Part shown: piece after piece, positions 44,272 through 54,254 of the stretch | Position numbering within the stretch: the stretch's first letter is position 1 | Layout: each line of letters begins with the position of its first letter | Source of the DNA: Sinisalibacter lacisalsi | GTDB taxonomy: Bacteria > Pseudomonadota > Alphaproteobacteria > Rhodobacterales > Rhodobacteraceae | NCBI RefSeq assembly: GCF_014640115.1 | Contig: NZ_BMGI01000004.1 | Span: 290,941-354,940 of the forward strand | Length of the DNA: 64,000 nt | Reading direction: 5' to 3' | Position numbers and translations under genes: made by a program | The notes under the pieces: model-generated | The model's database searches: none | Told to the model about the DNA's origin: nothing | The model's input: only the letters and a program-made list of their open reading frames with translations

Positions 44272-45240
44272 ATGCGCCTGAAACTTGTAGCCGACGAGAC
44301 GAACTGGGATTTCTTCGGCCGATTGCCGATCACGCTCGGGTTCTCCGGGCTGATGTTCGTCGGCGCGATCCTCGCCTTCCTGTTCATGGGGCTCAACTTC
44401 GGGATCGACTTCCGCGGCGGCACCACGATCCGCACCGAGGCGCGGGTGGCTGTCGACGTGGGCGCCTACCGTGATGCGATCGCCCCGCTCGGGCTCGGTG
44501 ATGTCTCGATCTCGGAGGTGTTCGATCCGGGGTTCGACGAGGATCAGCACGTCGCCATGGTGCGGATCCAGGCCCAGGGCGACGAGGAATCGGTGCGCCC
44601 CGAGACGATCCAGGCGGTGCAGGCGGCGTTGCGGAGCGTCGCGCCCCAGATCCGCTTCATCTCGGTCGAGAGCGTCGGGCCGAAGGTGTCGGGCGAGCTG
44701 ATCATGACGGCGATCTACTCGGTGCTCGCCGCGATCGCTGCTGTGCTGGTCTATATCTGGCTCAGGTTCGAGTGGCAGTTCGCCCTCGGCGCGGTGGCGG
44801 CGCTGGTGCATGACGTGATCATCACCATCGGCCTCTTCGCGGTGCTCCAGATCCAGTTCGACCTTGCGATCATCGCCGCCCTGCTCACCATCGTCGGCTA
44901 TTCGCTGAACGATACCGTGGTGGTTTTCGACCGGGTGCGCGAGAACCTGCGCCGGTACAAGGTGATGGATCTCAAGGAGGTGCTCAACGTCTCGATCAAC
45001 GAAACCATGAGCCGCACCCTGATGACCTCAGGCACAACGCTGCTCGCGCTCATCGCGCTGATCGTGCTGGGTGGCGACGTGATCCGCGGTTTCGTCTTCG
45101 CGATGACCTTCGGCGTCGTCATCGGCACCTATTCCTCGGTCTTCGTCGCGTCTGCCATCCTGCTCAAGCTCGGGGTCAAGCGCGACTGGTCGAAGCCCGA
45201 TGGCGAGGCGGGCACGCAATTCGCCGATGTCGACGCCTGA
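44272..45240 (+). CDS. secF: Protein translocase subunit SecF
   Basis: The 322-residue partner of SecD. GLNFGIDFRGGTTIRTEARV is the SecF P1 signature. Six membrane segments include YSLNDTVVVFDRVRENLRRY and the C-terminal FVFAMTFGVVIGTYSSVFVA. Directly adjacent to secD (1 nt) and overlapping the permease gene downstream. Complete. Confidence 0.97.
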   Translation: MRLKLVADETNWDFFGRLPITLGFSGLMFVGAILAFLFMGLNFGIDFRGGTTIRTEARVAVDVGAYRDAIAPLGLGDVSISEVFDPGFDEDQHVAMVRIQAQGDEESVRPETIQAVQAALRSVAPQIRFISVESVGPKVSGELIMTAIYSVLAAIAAVLVYIWLRFEWQFALGAVAALVHDVIITIGLFAVLQIQFDLAIIAALLTIVGYSLNDTVVVFDRVRENLRRYKVMDLKEVLNVSINETMSRTLMTSGTTLLALIALIVLGGDVIRGFVFAMTFGVVIGTYSSVFVASAILLKLGVKRDWSKPDGEAGTQFADVDA

Positions 45241-45985
45241 GGCGCTGGCCGGGGCGCTCATCAGCCCCGGCCTCGCCTGGCTCGCGCTCACCTTCATCCT
45301 CGCCGGCCTCGTGCGCGGCTTCACCGGCTTCGGCACCGCGCTGATCTTCATGCCGGTGGGGGCGATCTTCCTGCCGGTGCCCGTCGCGATCGTGATCGTC
45401 ACCGTTGCGGGGATGCTGACCTGGCCGCTGATCGTGCCGCAGGCGTTCCGCCTGGCCGACCGGCGCGAGGTGGCGGTGCTGGCGGGGGCGGCGATTATCA
45501 CCGCACCGCTCGGTGTGTGGCTCCTGAGCTGGGTCGAGCGCGACCTGCTGCGCTGGCTGGTGGCGGCGGCGGCGGCGCTGACCCTGCTCGCGCTGGTGAC
45601 CGGATGGCGCTACCGCCAGCGGGTGCGCGGCGCGGGGCTGGGGGCGATCGGGGCGGTCGCGGGCGTGCTCGGCGGCACCACCGGGCTGACCGGCCCGCCG
45701 GTGATCCTGTTCTATCTCGCCGGCCAGCTGGAAGTGGCCCGGGTGCGCGCCAACACGATCCTGTTTCTCGCCGTGCTCGATATCGGCATCGTCGCCAACC
45801 TGGTGTTCCGGGGGCTGGTCGATGGCACCGCGGTCTGGCTGGCGGCGCTGCTCGCCTTTCCCTACGCGGCCGGCATGGTGGTGGGGCAGAGGCTGTTCCG
45901 CCCCGAACGCGAACGCGCCTTCCGGGGGCTGGCCTACCTGGTGATCGCCGGGGCGATCCTGACCGGGCTGCCGGTTTTCGGCTAG
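45227..45985 (+). CDS. TauE/SafE-family membrane permease
   Basis: A 252-residue protein with about eight hydrophobic segments and the twofold TauE/SafE motif (GFTGFGTALIFMP and GGTTGLTGPPVILFYLAGQ). Such proteins are thought to export sulfite, sulfoacetate or related anions. The ATG at 45227 overlaps the secF 3' end by 14 nt; an in-frame ATG at 45200 is also possible. Neither has a strong ribosome site, so coupling to secF is likely. Convergent with the methyltransferase, with a 4-nt overlap of the two 3' ends. Confidence 0.88.
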   Translation: MSTPEALAGALISPGLAWLALTFILAGLVRGFTGFGTALIFMPVGAIFLPVPVAIVIVTVAGMLTWPLIVPQAFRLADRREVAVLAGAAIITAPLGVWLLSWVERDLLRWLVAAAAALTLLALVTGWRYRQRVRGAGLGAIGAVAGVLGGTTGLTGPPVILFYLAGQLEVARVRANTILFLAVLDIGIVANLVFRGLVDGTAVWLAALLAFPYAAGMVVGQRLFRPERERAFRGLAYLVIAGAILTGLPVFG

Positions 45986-46497
45986 GCCGGCCGCCGCGCG
46001 AGCAGGGTGTTGCGGCTCTCGTGCAGCATCATCCACCCGGAAGGGTCGGCGGCGATGACCGCGCGCAGTCCGCCCATGTTGGCCGGCTCGTCGGCAATGA
46101 GGCAGCAGCCTCCGGGGGCCACAGTGGCGAGCAGCCGTGCCAGGACCGCCGCGCGGTCGGGTGCGGGCAACATGTGCAGGGTTCGGTCGCAGAGCAGGAG
46201 GCCGAAGTGGCCCTCGGGCGTGAAACCGGAGATGTCGGCGACGATGCCGGTGACGGGGAGTGCGTCCTTTTTTGCTGCGGCCAGCATGTCGGCAATGCCC
46301 GTCGGCGCGATGTCCACGCCGACTACGTCGTAACCGTCGCGCGCGAGTGGCAGGGCGTCGCGCCCCTGTCCGCAGCCGATGTCGAGCACGCGCGCGCCTT
46401 GTGTCACGTGCTTGGCGATCAGCCTGGCGACGCCAGCGGTTTGCGCGCCGAGCCCGTCGGGATTGTCGCGGTAGTAGGTTTCATAGTCGGTCGTCAT
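45982..46497 (-). CDS. Class I SAM-dependent methyltransferase (small, TehB-like)
   Basis: A 171-residue methyltransferase with motif I VLDIGCGQGRDALPLAR and the acidic strand YDVVGVDIAP. LLLCDRTLHMLPAPDRAAVL corresponds to motif IV, and a C-terminal beta-strand follows. The compact domain resembles TehB/UbiE-type small methyltransferases; substrate is unknown. It is the only minus-strand gene between secF and ccmG and overlaps the permease 3' end. This points to insertion into an otherwise co-directional block. Confidence 0.83.
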   Translation of the reverse strand: MTTDYETYYRDNPDGLGAQTAGVARLIAKHVTQGARVLDIGCGQGRDALPLARDGYDVVGVDIAPTGIADMLAAAKKDALPVTGIVADISGFTPEGHFGLLLCDRTLHMLPAPDRAAVLARLLATVAPGGCCLIADEPANMGGLRAVIAADPSGWMMLHESRNTLLARRPA

Positions 46498-46627
46498 GCA
46501 AGCGGCATAAGGCACCCGGTGCGGTCGAGTCCAAGTGAAACATTACGTGATCGTTCGGATCGGCCGCGCCGCCCGCGCGACCGAGTGACGCTTTTCTTCC
46601 CGCGCAAATCCCGCTACCAAAGCGGCC

Positions 46628-46981
46628 ATGCAACTGACCGAAATCACATATGACAACGCCCGCCCGATCGACGGCTACGGCCCCGGCTTCTTCCGCGTCG
46701 ACGGTGCGGTGATCGAGGGGCCGGTTCTGGTCACCGCCAGCGCGGCGCGGTCCTGGGGCGGGGTGGATGACACCGCGGCCCTCACCGCGCTGGCCGGCGA
46801 GGTCGACGTGATCCTGCTCGGCACCGGTGCGGTGATGACCGGCGCGCCGGCTGCGCTGATGGCGGAGGTGGAAGCGGCCGGAATGGGCATCGAGCCGATG
46901 GCGAGCCCCTCGGCCTGCCGGGCCTATAACGTGCTCCTCGCCGAGGGGCGGCGCGTGGCGCTGGCCGCGCTGGCGGTGTGA
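46628..46981 (+). CDS. Mth938-domain protein (NDUFAF3-like)
   Basis: A 117-residue protein of the Mth938/NDUFAF3 family: [20 protein letters not shown], then [12 protein letters not shown] and [21 protein letters not shown]. In mitochondria the relative NDUFAF3 helps assemble complex I; bacterial function is not established. In Rhodobacterales it normally lies between secF and ccmA. Here the permease and methyltransferase intervene. It overlaps or touches the ccmA start. Confidence 0.87.
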   Translation: MQLTEITYDNARPIDGYGPGFFRVDGAVIEGPVLVTASAARSWGGVDDTAALTALAGEVDVILLGTGAVMTGAPAALMAEVEAAGMGIEPMASPSACRAYNVLLAEGRRVALAALAV

Positions 46982-46986
46982 GCGGG

Positions 46987-47612
<626 letters not shown>

Positions 47613-47616
<4 letters not shown>

Positions 47617-48269
47617 TCGCGCTCCTGGCCCGCGATCTCCGGCTCGCCTTCCGCGCCGGCGGCGGCTTCGGGCTCGGCCTTGCCTTCTTCCTCATCGTCT
47701 CGGTGCTCGTGCCCTTCGGCGTCGGCCCCGAGGCGGAGGTGCTCGCCCGGATCGCGCCCGGCATCCTCTGGGTCGGAGCCCTGCTCGCCTGCCTGCTCTC
47801 GCTCGACCGCATCTTCCAGCTCGATTTCGAGGATGGCAGCCTTGATCTGCTCGCCACGGCGCCGATCCCGATGGAGGGCACGGTGGCGGTGAAGGCGCTG
47901 GCGCACTGGATCACCACCGGGCTGCCGCTTGTGCTCGCAGCCCCCGTCTTCGGCGCGCTGATGAGCCTCGACGAGCGCGGCTACTGGTGGATCTTCGTCA
48001 CCCTGCTGATCGGCACGCCGGCGCTGAGCATGATCGGCGCGTTCGGCGCCGCGCTCACGGTGGGGCTGAAGCGGGGCGGGCTGCTCTTGAGCCTGCTGGT
48101 GCTGCCGCTCTACATCCCCACGCTGATCTTCGGCGCCGAGGCCGCGACCCGGGGGATTGGCGGGTTCGACAATGCCACCCCGCTGCTCATGCTCGCCGGG
48201 ATCACCGCCGCCTCGGTCGCGCTGCTGCCCTTCGCCGCCTCGGCGGCGCTCCGCATCAACCTGCGTTGA
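47613..48269 (+). CDS. ccmB: Haem exporter membrane protein CcmB
   Basis: A 218-residue protein with six membrane segments (for example [20 protein letters not shown] and [20 protein letters not shown]) and the family [16 protein letters not shown] loop. It forms the permease partner of CcmA. The ATG overlaps the ccmA stop. Followed by ccmC after 71 nt. Confidence 0.95.
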
Positions 48270-48340
48270 CAAGGATCAACCCGCGTGAACGTGAACCCCG
48301 CTATCTTGCGCCGACGCCCAACCGCACATAGGAACTGATC

Positions 48341-49117
48341 ATGCCCGAGATGCACCGCACAAAACAGGCCCGGGACCGCTACAACGTCCTGTGGGAATGG
48401 GCCAACCCGGTCAAGTTCATGTGGTTTTCCGGCCTCGCCCTGCCTTGGCTGGTGGGCGCGACGGTGGTCACCATGGCGGTGGGGCTGGTCTGGGGCTTTT
48501 TCTTCACCCCCGAGGCGGTCAACTTCGGCTCTTCGGTGAAGATCATATACGTGCACGTGCCGTCGGCAATGATGGCGATCTCGGCCTGGTTCATGATGCT
48601 GGTGGCCTCGCTGATCTGGCTGATCCGGCGTCACCACGTCTCGGCGCTGGCGGCCAAGGCGGCCGCACCGGTGGGCACGGTGATGACGATCATCGCGCTG
48701 ATCACCGGGGCGATCTGGGGCGAGCCGATGTGGGGCACCTACTGGGCGTGGGACCCGCGGCTGACCTCGTTCCTGATCCTGTTTCTGTTCTACCTCGGCT
48801 ACATGGCGCTCTGGGGCGCGATCGAAGACCCCGACACCGCGGCCGATCTCACCTCGGTGCTGGCGGTGGTGGGCTCGGTCTTCGCCTTCCTGTCGCGCTA
48901 CGCGGTGAACTTCTGGAACCAGGGCCTGCACCAGGGCGCGACGCTCAGCCTCGACAAGGACGAGAACATCGCCAACGTCTACTGGATCCCGCTCCTGTTC
49001 GCGATGGCGGGGTTCGGGCTTCTGTTCGTGGCGCTGGTCTTTGTCCGCACCCGCACCGAGATCCGCAAACGCCGCACCCACGCGCTCGAACTTCGTGAAA
49101 GGATGGCCGATGCCTGA
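48341..49117 (+). CDS. ccmC: Haem-handling protein CcmC
   Basis: A 258-residue six-segment membrane protein. The tryptophan-rich haem-binding WWD-type motif is WGEPMWGTYWAWDPRLTS. The two periplasmic histidines that ligate haem are in KIIYVHVPSAMMAI and in NQGLHQGATLSL. It loads haem onto CcmE. Overlaps ccmD by 8 nt. Confidence 0.96.
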   Translation: MPEMHRTKQARDRYNVLWEWANPVKFMWFSGLALPWLVGATVVTMAVGLVWGFFFTPEAVNFGSSVKIIYVHVPSAMMAISAWFMMLVASLIWLIRRHHVSALAAKAAAPVGTVMTIIALITGAIWGEPMWGTYWAWDPRLTSFLILFLFYLGYMALWGAIEDPDTAADLTSVLAVVGSVFAFLSRYAVNFWNQGLHQGATLSLDKDENIANVYWIPLLFAMAGFGLLFVALVFVRTRTEIRKRRTHALELRERMADA

Positions 49118-49268
49118 ACTGGGAAAATACGCCGACGCGGTGCTTTGGTCCTGGGCGGCGACGCTTGGGCTGATCGCACTCCTCGTCGTGATGACATGGA
49201 TGCAATCGCGCAAGGCCAAGGCCGATCTCGACGCGATCGAGGCCCGGCGCGCTGCCAAGGGAAACTGA
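49110..49268 (+). CDS. ccmD: Haem exporter protein CcmD
   Basis: A 52-residue single-pass protein (MPELGKYADAVLWSWAATLG and on), with a charged cytoplasmic tail RKAKADLDAIEARRAAKGN. The size and position between ccmC and ccmG define it. CcmD stabilises the CcmABC complex and aids release of CcmE. AAAGGATGG lies upstream within the ccmC end. Confidence 0.9.
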   Translation: MPELGKYADAVLWSWAATLGLIALLVVMTWMQSRKAKADLDAIEARRAAKGN

Positions 49269-49269
49269 C

Positions 49270-49812
49270 ATGAAACTCAAGCCGATGATGATCCTCCCGC
49301 CGCTCGTGTTCATCGGGCTCGCGGTGCTGTTCTTCTGGGGCATGCAGCGCGAAGACCCGGGCGCGCTGCGCTCGACGCGCGAAGGCGGGCCGGTGCCGGC
49401 GCTCACCCTCGCCGCCTTCGGCGACTCGCCGGCCTTCACGGTCGAGGATCTCGCGGACGGCGAGGTCAAACTGGTGAACTTCTGGGCCAGTTGGTGCGCC
49501 CCCTGCCGCGCCGAGCACCCCCACCTCGTGACGCTGGCCGAGGAGGGGCTCGACATCTACGGCATCAACTACAAGGACGAACCCGCCAAGGCGCAAAAAT
49601 TCCTCGACGACCTCGGCGATCCCTATGCCCGCATCGCGGCCGATCCATCGGGGCGCACCGGCCTCGACTGGGGCCTCTACGGCGTGCCGGAAACCTTCGT
49701 GATCGACGGTAAGGGCATCGTGGTGAAACGCTTCGCCGGCCCGATCAGCGCCTCGATCCTCGAAAACATCATCCGCCCCGCGATCGAAACCGCCCGCGCG
49801 CGCTCGGACTGA
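49270..49812 (+). CDS. ccmG: Thiol:disulfide interchange protein CcmG/DsbE
   Basis: A 180-residue membrane-anchored thioredoxin-like protein (helX of Rhodobacter). The active site is WCAPC with C76 and C79 in NFWASWCAPCRAEH. One N-terminal membrane segment (ILPPLVFIGLAVLFFWG) keeps the domain in the periplasm, where it reduces apocytochrome c. GVPETFVIDGKGIVVKRFAG is the conserved end. Last gene of ccmABCDG in the window; ccmE, ccmF and ccmH are not present here. Confidence 0.95.
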   Translation: MKLKPMMILPPLVFIGLAVLFFWGMQREDPGALRSTREGGPVPALTLAAFGDSPAFTVEDLADGEVKLVNFWASWCAPCRAEHPHLVTLAEEGLDIYGINYKDEPAKAQKFLDDLGDPYARIAADPSGRTGLDWGLYGVPETFVIDGKGIVVKRFAGPISASILENIIRPAIETARARSD

Positions 49813-49857
49813 GCGCCCGCGCCGCGCCGCCGGGGCCCCGGGGCAAACCGCCGAGGG

Positions 49858-49905
49858 CTTCTTGGGTCGTCAAATACCTCGGGGTCCGGGGCAGAGCCCC
49901 GGTCC
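49858..49905. repeat. Dispersed intergenic element, copy 5
   Basis: CTTCTTGGGTCGTC, then AAATACCTCGGGG and CCGGGGC-AGA-GCCCCGG, between the convergent ccmG and tyrS genes. The tip of the hairpin lies 10 nt from the tyrS stop, so it may double as a terminator for both. Confidence 0.7.
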
Positions 49906-49911
49906 GGCGGC

Positions 49912-51198
49912 TCAGCTTTCGACGACGACGAGGGCGTGGCGCTTCTTGCCCGCCGAGAGCTTCAGCGCGCCGCTTTCGAGACGGTCCAGTGGAATTAGCT
50001 CGTTTGGATTTGTGACCTCAACATCGTCAATCTTCGCACCTCCCGAGCATATTAACCGTTTCGCCTCTTTCCCCGATCCGGCCAATTTGGCTTTTACGAA
50101 TAGATGGAAGGCAAGAAAATACATCCCGCTCTTTTCCCCCATCAATTCACCTGGCATCGCGCCTTCCCTTGTGACGGTCACCGTGGGCAAATCGTCGCCC
50201 ACGCCGCCCTTCTCGAACACCTCGCGCGCCGTCGCTTCCGCGGCTTGCGCCGCCTCTCGGCCATGCAGCAGCGCGGTGACCTCGTTCGCCAGCACCACCT
50301 TGGCGTCGTTGATCGCCGCGCCCTCTGCCGCGCCCAGCCGCTCGCACTCCTCCAGCGGCAGCTCGGTGTAGAGCTTGAGGAACCGGCCGACGTCGGCGTC
50401 GGTGGTGTTGCGCCAGAACTGCCAGAACTCGTAAGGTGAGAGCATCTCGGCGTTGAGCCAGACCGCGCCGGAGGCCGATTTGCCCATCTTCGCCCCGTCC
50501 GAGGTGGTGAGCAGCGGCGAGGTCAGGCCGAACACCTCCTCGTCGAGGATGCGGCGGGTGAGGTCGATGCCGTTGACGATGTTGCCCCACTGGTCGGAGC
50601 CGCCCATCTGCAGCCGGCAGCCGTAGCGGCGGTTCAGCTCCATGAAGTCGTAGGCCTGAAGGATCATGTAGTTGAATTCGAGGAACGACAGCGATTGCTC
50701 GCGGTCGAGCCGCGATTTGACGGACTCAAAGGCCAGCATCCGGTTGACCGAGAAATGCCGGCCGATGTCGCGCAGGAAGTCGAGGTAGTTCAGCCCGTCG
50801 AGCCATTCGGAATTGTCGACCATGATCGCGTCGGTCGCCTCGGTGCCGAAGGCGACGTAATGGCTGAACACCTGCTTGATCCCGGCGATATTGGCCGCGA
50901 TCTGGTCGGGGGTGAGCAGCGGGCGCTCGTCGGCGCGGAAGCTCGGATCGCCCACCTTGGTGGTGCCGCCGCCCATCAGCACGATCGGCTTGTGGCCGGT
51001 CTTCTGCAGCCAGCGCAGCATCATGATCTGGATCAGGCTGCCGACATGGAGCGATTTCGCCGTCGCGTCGAAGCCGATATAGGCCGGAACCACCCCCTCG
51101 CTCAGCGCCTCGTCAAGCCCCTGGTAATCGGTGCAATCGGCGAGGAAGCCGCGTTCCATCATCACGCGCATGAAGTCGGATTTCGGGTGGTAGGTCAT
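49912..51198 (-). CDS. tyrS: Tyrosyl-tRNA synthetase
   Basis: A 428-residue class I synthetase. The HIGH-type motif is SLHVGSL ([17 protein letters not shown]) and the KMSKS motif is [10 protein letters not shown]. Tyrosine-binding [18 protein letters not shown] and [14 protein letters not shown] are present. A C-terminal S4-like RNA-binding tail is included. The start [10 protein letters not shown] at 51198 matches relatives; ATGs at 51213 and 51225 are alternatives. Divergent from anmK, as in many alphaproteobacteria. Confidence 0.96.
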   Translation of the reverse strand: MTYHPKSDFMRVMMERGFLADCTDYQGLDEALSEGVVPAYIGFDATAKSLHVGSLIQIMMLRWLQKTGHKPIVLMGGGTTKVGDPSFRADERPLLTPDQIAANIAGIKQVFSHYVAFGTEATDAIMVDNSEWLDGLNYLDFLRDIGRHFSVNRMLAFESVKSRLDREQSLSFLEFNYMILQAYDFMELNRRYGCRLQMGGSDQWGNIVNGIDLTRRILDEEVFGLTSPLLTTSDGAKMGKSASGAVWLNAEMLSPYEFWQFWRNTTDADVGRFLKLYTELPLEECERLGAAEGAAINDAKVVLANEVTALLHGREAAQAAEATAREVFEKGGVGDDLPTVTVTREGAMPGELMGEKSGMYFLAFHLFVKAKLAGSGKEAKRLICSGGAKIDDVEVTNPNELIPLDRLESGALKLSAGKKRHALVVVES

Positions 51199-51262
51199 GG
51201 CTTTTGCGTCCATTCTTCTGATCAAGGCCCTCTATATCGGGGGTGGGGGCGGAGGAAAAGCC

Positions 51263-52360
51263 ATGAAGCTCAAGCGGCCGCTGCGCGCGTTGGGCGCGAT
51301 GTCGGGCACCTCGCTCGACGGGGTCGACGCCGCGGTGGTGGAGACCGATGGCGAGACGATCACCCGTTTCGGCGAGACCGCCTACCGGCCGTATTCCGAC
51401 GCCGAACGCGCGCTGATCCGCGCCGCCCTCGGGCGCTGGCCGGGCGAGCCGGGGGTGGCCGAGGCGGCGGAGGCGGTGGAGACGGCCCACGCGGTGGTGC
51501 TTTCGGGGTTCGAGGGGGTCGATCTCGTCGGCTTCCACGGCCAGACGCTGGCGCATGAGCCGCGCGGGCGCGGCACGCACCAGGCCGGCGACGGGCGGGT
51601 GCTGGCGGAGGTGCTGGGCCTGCCGGTGGCCTGGGATTTCCGCTCGGCCGACGTCGGGCTTGGCGGCGAGGGCGCGCCGCTGGCACCGTTCTTCCACTTC
51701 GCCTGCGCGCGCTGGATCGGGGCGGATGCGCCGCTCGCCTTCCTCAACTTCGGCGGCGTCGGCAACCTCACCTGGGTGGACCCGTCCAAGCCCGCGCCGG
51801 AGGCCGAGGGCGCGCTGCTCGCCTTCGATACCGGCCCGGCCAATGCGCCGATCGACGATCTCGTGGCCGCGCGCCTTGGCCTTGCGCGTGACGAGGGCGG
51901 CGCGCTCGCGGCGTCCGGGCGGGCGGACGCGGGCATCGTCGCCGCCTTCCTCGATCACACCTGGTTCCACCGCCTGCCGCCCAAGTCGCTCGACCGCGCG
52001 GATTTCGCGGCGCTGCTGGACGCCGTCGCGCCGCTCGCCGATGCCGATGCCGCCGCCACGCTCACCGCCTGCGCGGTGGCCGCGGTGGCGCGCGGGATGG
52101 CGCATTGCCCGGCGCCACCCGGCGCGGTGCTGGTCACCGGCGGCGGGCGGCACAACGCGGCGCTGATGGCGGGGCTTGAGGATGCGCTGGCCTGCCCGGT
52201 GCAGCCGGTCGAGGCGGTGGGGCTCGATGGTGACATGCTGGAGGCGCAGGCCTTCGCCTATCTCGCAGTGCGCGTGGCGCGGGGCCTGCCGACCTCCTGC
52301 CGCACCACGACCGGGGTGCCGGCGACGGTGGGCGGCGGGGTGATCTCGACCCCCGATTGA
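51263..52360 (+). CDS. anmK: Anhydro-N-acetylmuramic acid kinase
   Basis: AnmK phosphorylates 1,6-anhydroMurNAc released from peptidoglycan turnover so that it can be recycled. The 365-residue protein begins with the ATP-binding [19 protein letters not shown], then [36 protein letters not shown] and [11 protein letters not shown]. It belongs to the sugar-kinase/actin fold. The start at 51263 follows GGAGGAAAAG. Peptidoglycan recycling ties it loosely to GlmU/GlmS and the lytic transglycosylase. Confidence 0.96.
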   Translation: MKLKRPLRALGAMSGTSLDGVDAAVVETDGETITRFGETAYRPYSDAERALIRAALGRWPGEPGVAEAAEAVETAHAVVLSGFEGVDLVGFHGQTLAHEPRGRGTHQAGDGRVLAEVLGLPVAWDFRSADVGLGGEGAPLAPFFHFACARWIGADAPLAFLNFGGVGNLTWVDPSKPAPEAEGALLAFDTGPANAPIDDLVAARLGLARDEGGALAASGRADAGIVAAFLDHTWFHRLPPKSLDRADFAALLDAVAPLADADAAATLTACAVAAVARGMAHCPAPPGAVLVTGGGRHNAALMAGLEDALACPVQPVEAVGLDGDMLEAQAFAYLAVRVARGLPTSCRTTTGVPATVGGGVISTPD

Positions 52361-52432
52361 CCCCTTCATCCTGGCAAAAATACCTCGGGGGGTGAGCCCG
52401 GAACGGGCGAGGGGGGCAGCGCCCCCCTCCGG
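52361..52432. repeat. Dispersed intergenic element, copy 6
   Basis: CCCCTTCATCCTGGC, AAAAATACCTCGGGGGG, then a GAGGGGGGC-AGC-GCCCCCCTC stem. The first 30 nt are the same as copy 1. Between anmK and the convergent rsmA. Confidence 0.75.
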
Positions 52433-52443
52433 GTCGGCGCGCG

Positions 52444-53295
52444 TCAGCGCGGCGAGCCCGCGTCCAGCGCCCGGGCGAGGGCGCAGAAGTGCGCAACGTC
52501 GATTTCCTCGGCGCGCGACGTGGGCTTGATATCGACGCTTTCCAGCAGGCTTTCGATCTGCGGGTGCAGCTTGCGCAGCGAGGCGCGCAGCATCTTGCGG
52601 CGCTGCTGGAAGGCGGTGGCGGTGAGGCGCTGGAGCGTGGCGGCGTTGGCCGCGAAGCGCGGCGCCGGCAGGGCGGTGAGATGCACCACCGCCGAGCGCA
52701 CCTTGGGCGGCGGGGTGAAGGCCTCCGGCGGCAGGTCCATCACGATGCGCGCGTCGCAGCGCCACTGGGCGAGGATCGCGAGGCGGCCATAGGCCTTGCT
52801 GCCGGGCTGCGCCACGATCCGCTCGGCCACCTCGCGCTGGAACATCAGCGTGAGGCTCTGCCAGAACGGCGGCCAGTCGGGCGGGGTAAGCCAGCGCACC
52901 AAGAGCTCGGTGCCGATGTTGTAGGGCAGGTTGGCCACCACCTTGATCGGTGGGGTGAGATGGGCCAGAGGGTCGATCGCCAGCGCGTCGGCGTTGAGCA
53001 CGTCGAGCCGGCCGGGCCAGGCGGCGGCGATCTCGGCGAGCGGGGCCATGGCGCGGGGATCTTTCTCCACCGCGAGCACGTGGCGCGCGCCTTCGGCGAG
53101 TAGCCCGCGGGTCAGCCCGCCGGGACCGGGACCGACCTCGAGCACGTCGCACCCCGCCAGGTCGCCGGCCTGGCGCGCGATCTTGGCGGTGAGGTTGAGA
53201 TCGAGGAGGAAGTTCTGACCGAGCGATTTTTTCGCCGAGAGCCCATGCGTGGCGATCACCTCGCGCAGCGGCGGCAAGCCGTCGATCGTGCTCAT
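52444..53295 (-). CDS. rsmA: 16S rRNA dimethyladenosine transferase
   Basis: RsmA (KsgA) dimethylates two adenosines near the 3' end of 16S rRNA, a late 30S check. The 283-residue protein has [23 protein letters not shown] motif [16 protein letters not shown] and catalytic [15 protein letters not shown]. The ATG overlaps the pdxA stop by 4 nt. Last of surA-pdxA-rsmA. Confidence 0.96.
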   Translation of the reverse strand: MSTIDGLPPLREVIATHGLSAKKSLGQNFLLDLNLTAKIARQAGDLAGCDVLEVGPGPGGLTRGLLAEGARHVLAVEKDPRAMAPLAEIAAAWPGRLDVLNADALAIDPLAHLTPPIKVVANLPYNIGTELLVRWLTPPDWPPFWQSLTLMFQREVAERIVAQPGSKAYGRLAILAQWRCDARIVMDLPPEAFTPPPKVRSAVVHLTALPAPRFAANAATLQRLTATAFQQRRKMLRASLRKLHPQIESLLESVDIKPTSRAEEIDVAHFCALARALDAGSPR

Positions 53296-54254
53296 GCGGG
53301 GGCCATGTCGCGCGCCATGCGCAGCGCCGCGATCAGCGAGGCCGGATCGGCCCGTCCGGTGCCGGCGATGTCGAAGGCGGTGCCGTGGTCGGGCGAGGTG
53401 CGCACGAAGCCGAGGCCCAGGGTGACGTTCACGCCATGGGCGAAATCGAGTGTCTTGATCGGGATCAGCGCCTGGTCGTGATACTGGCAGATCGCCACGT
53501 CGTAGCGGGCGCGGGCTTCCGGGTGAAACATCGTGTCGGCGGGCAGGGGGCCTGCGACCTCCAGCCCCTCGCCGCGCAGCCGCGCGATCAGCGGCGCGAT
53601 CATCTCGATCTCCTCGCGCCCCATCGCGCCGCCTTCGCCGGCGTGCGGGTTCAACCCGGCGACGGCGAGGCGCGGGCGAGCGATGCCGGCGGCGCGCAGG
53701 GCAGCCTCGGTGATGCGGATTGTGTCTTCCAGCAGCTCGGGCGTGAGCGCCTGCGGCACCTGCGAAAGCGGGATGTGGATGGTGACCGGCACCACCCGCA
53801 GCGCATCGCAGGCCAGCATCATCACCGCGCGCTTCACGCCGGCGAGATCGGCGAGAAACTCGGTATGGCCGGGAAAGGCGAAGCCGGCGCCGTCCTGCAG
53901 CGCCTTCTTGTGGATCGGGTTGGTGCAGACCGCGCTTGCCGCGCCCGCCCGCACCAGCGCGACCGCCTCGCGGATCGCGGCGACGACGTGGGGCGCATGC
54001 GCCGCGACTGCATCGCCGGGGGTGCGCGCGGGGCCGAAATCGCGGGCGAGAACCGGCAGGCCGCGCACCATTGCCGCCGGCGCTTCGCCGGGCGATGAAA
54101 TCTCGGCGATCGGGGTGCCTTGCGGCAGGTGCCGAGGATCGCCGATCAGGAAGAAATCAAGTTCGCCGCGCAGGGCCTCCCAGGCCTTCGCCGCGATCTC
54201 CGGGCCGACCCCGGCGGGTTCGCCGGAGGTCAGCGCGATGGGCCGCGGCGGCAT
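53292..54254 (-). CDS. pdxA: 4-hydroxythreonine-4-phosphate dehydrogenase
   Basis: PdxA oxidises 4-phosphohydroxy-L-threonine in vitamin B6 synthesis. The 320-residue protein has [14 protein letters not shown], the metal-binding His in [26 protein letters not shown] and [15 protein letters not shown]. The start shares one base with the surA stop. The surA-pdxA-rsmA order is that of E. coli and many proteobacteria. Confidence 0.96.
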   Translation of the reverse strand: MPPRPIALTSGEPAGVGPEIAAKAWEALRGELDFFLIGDPRHLPQGTPIAEISSPGEAPAAMVRGLPVLARDFGPARTPGDAVAAHAPHVVAAIREAVALVRAGAASAVCTNPIHKKALQDGAGFAFPGHTEFLADLAGVKRAVMMLACDALRVVPVTIHIPLSQVPQALTPELLEDTIRITEAALRAAGIARPRLAVAGLNPHAGEGGAMGREEIEMIAPLIARLRGEGLEVAGPLPADTMFHPEARARYDVAICQYHDQALIPIKTLDFAHGVNVTLGLGFVRTSPDHGTAFDIAGTGRADPASLIAALRMARDMAPA

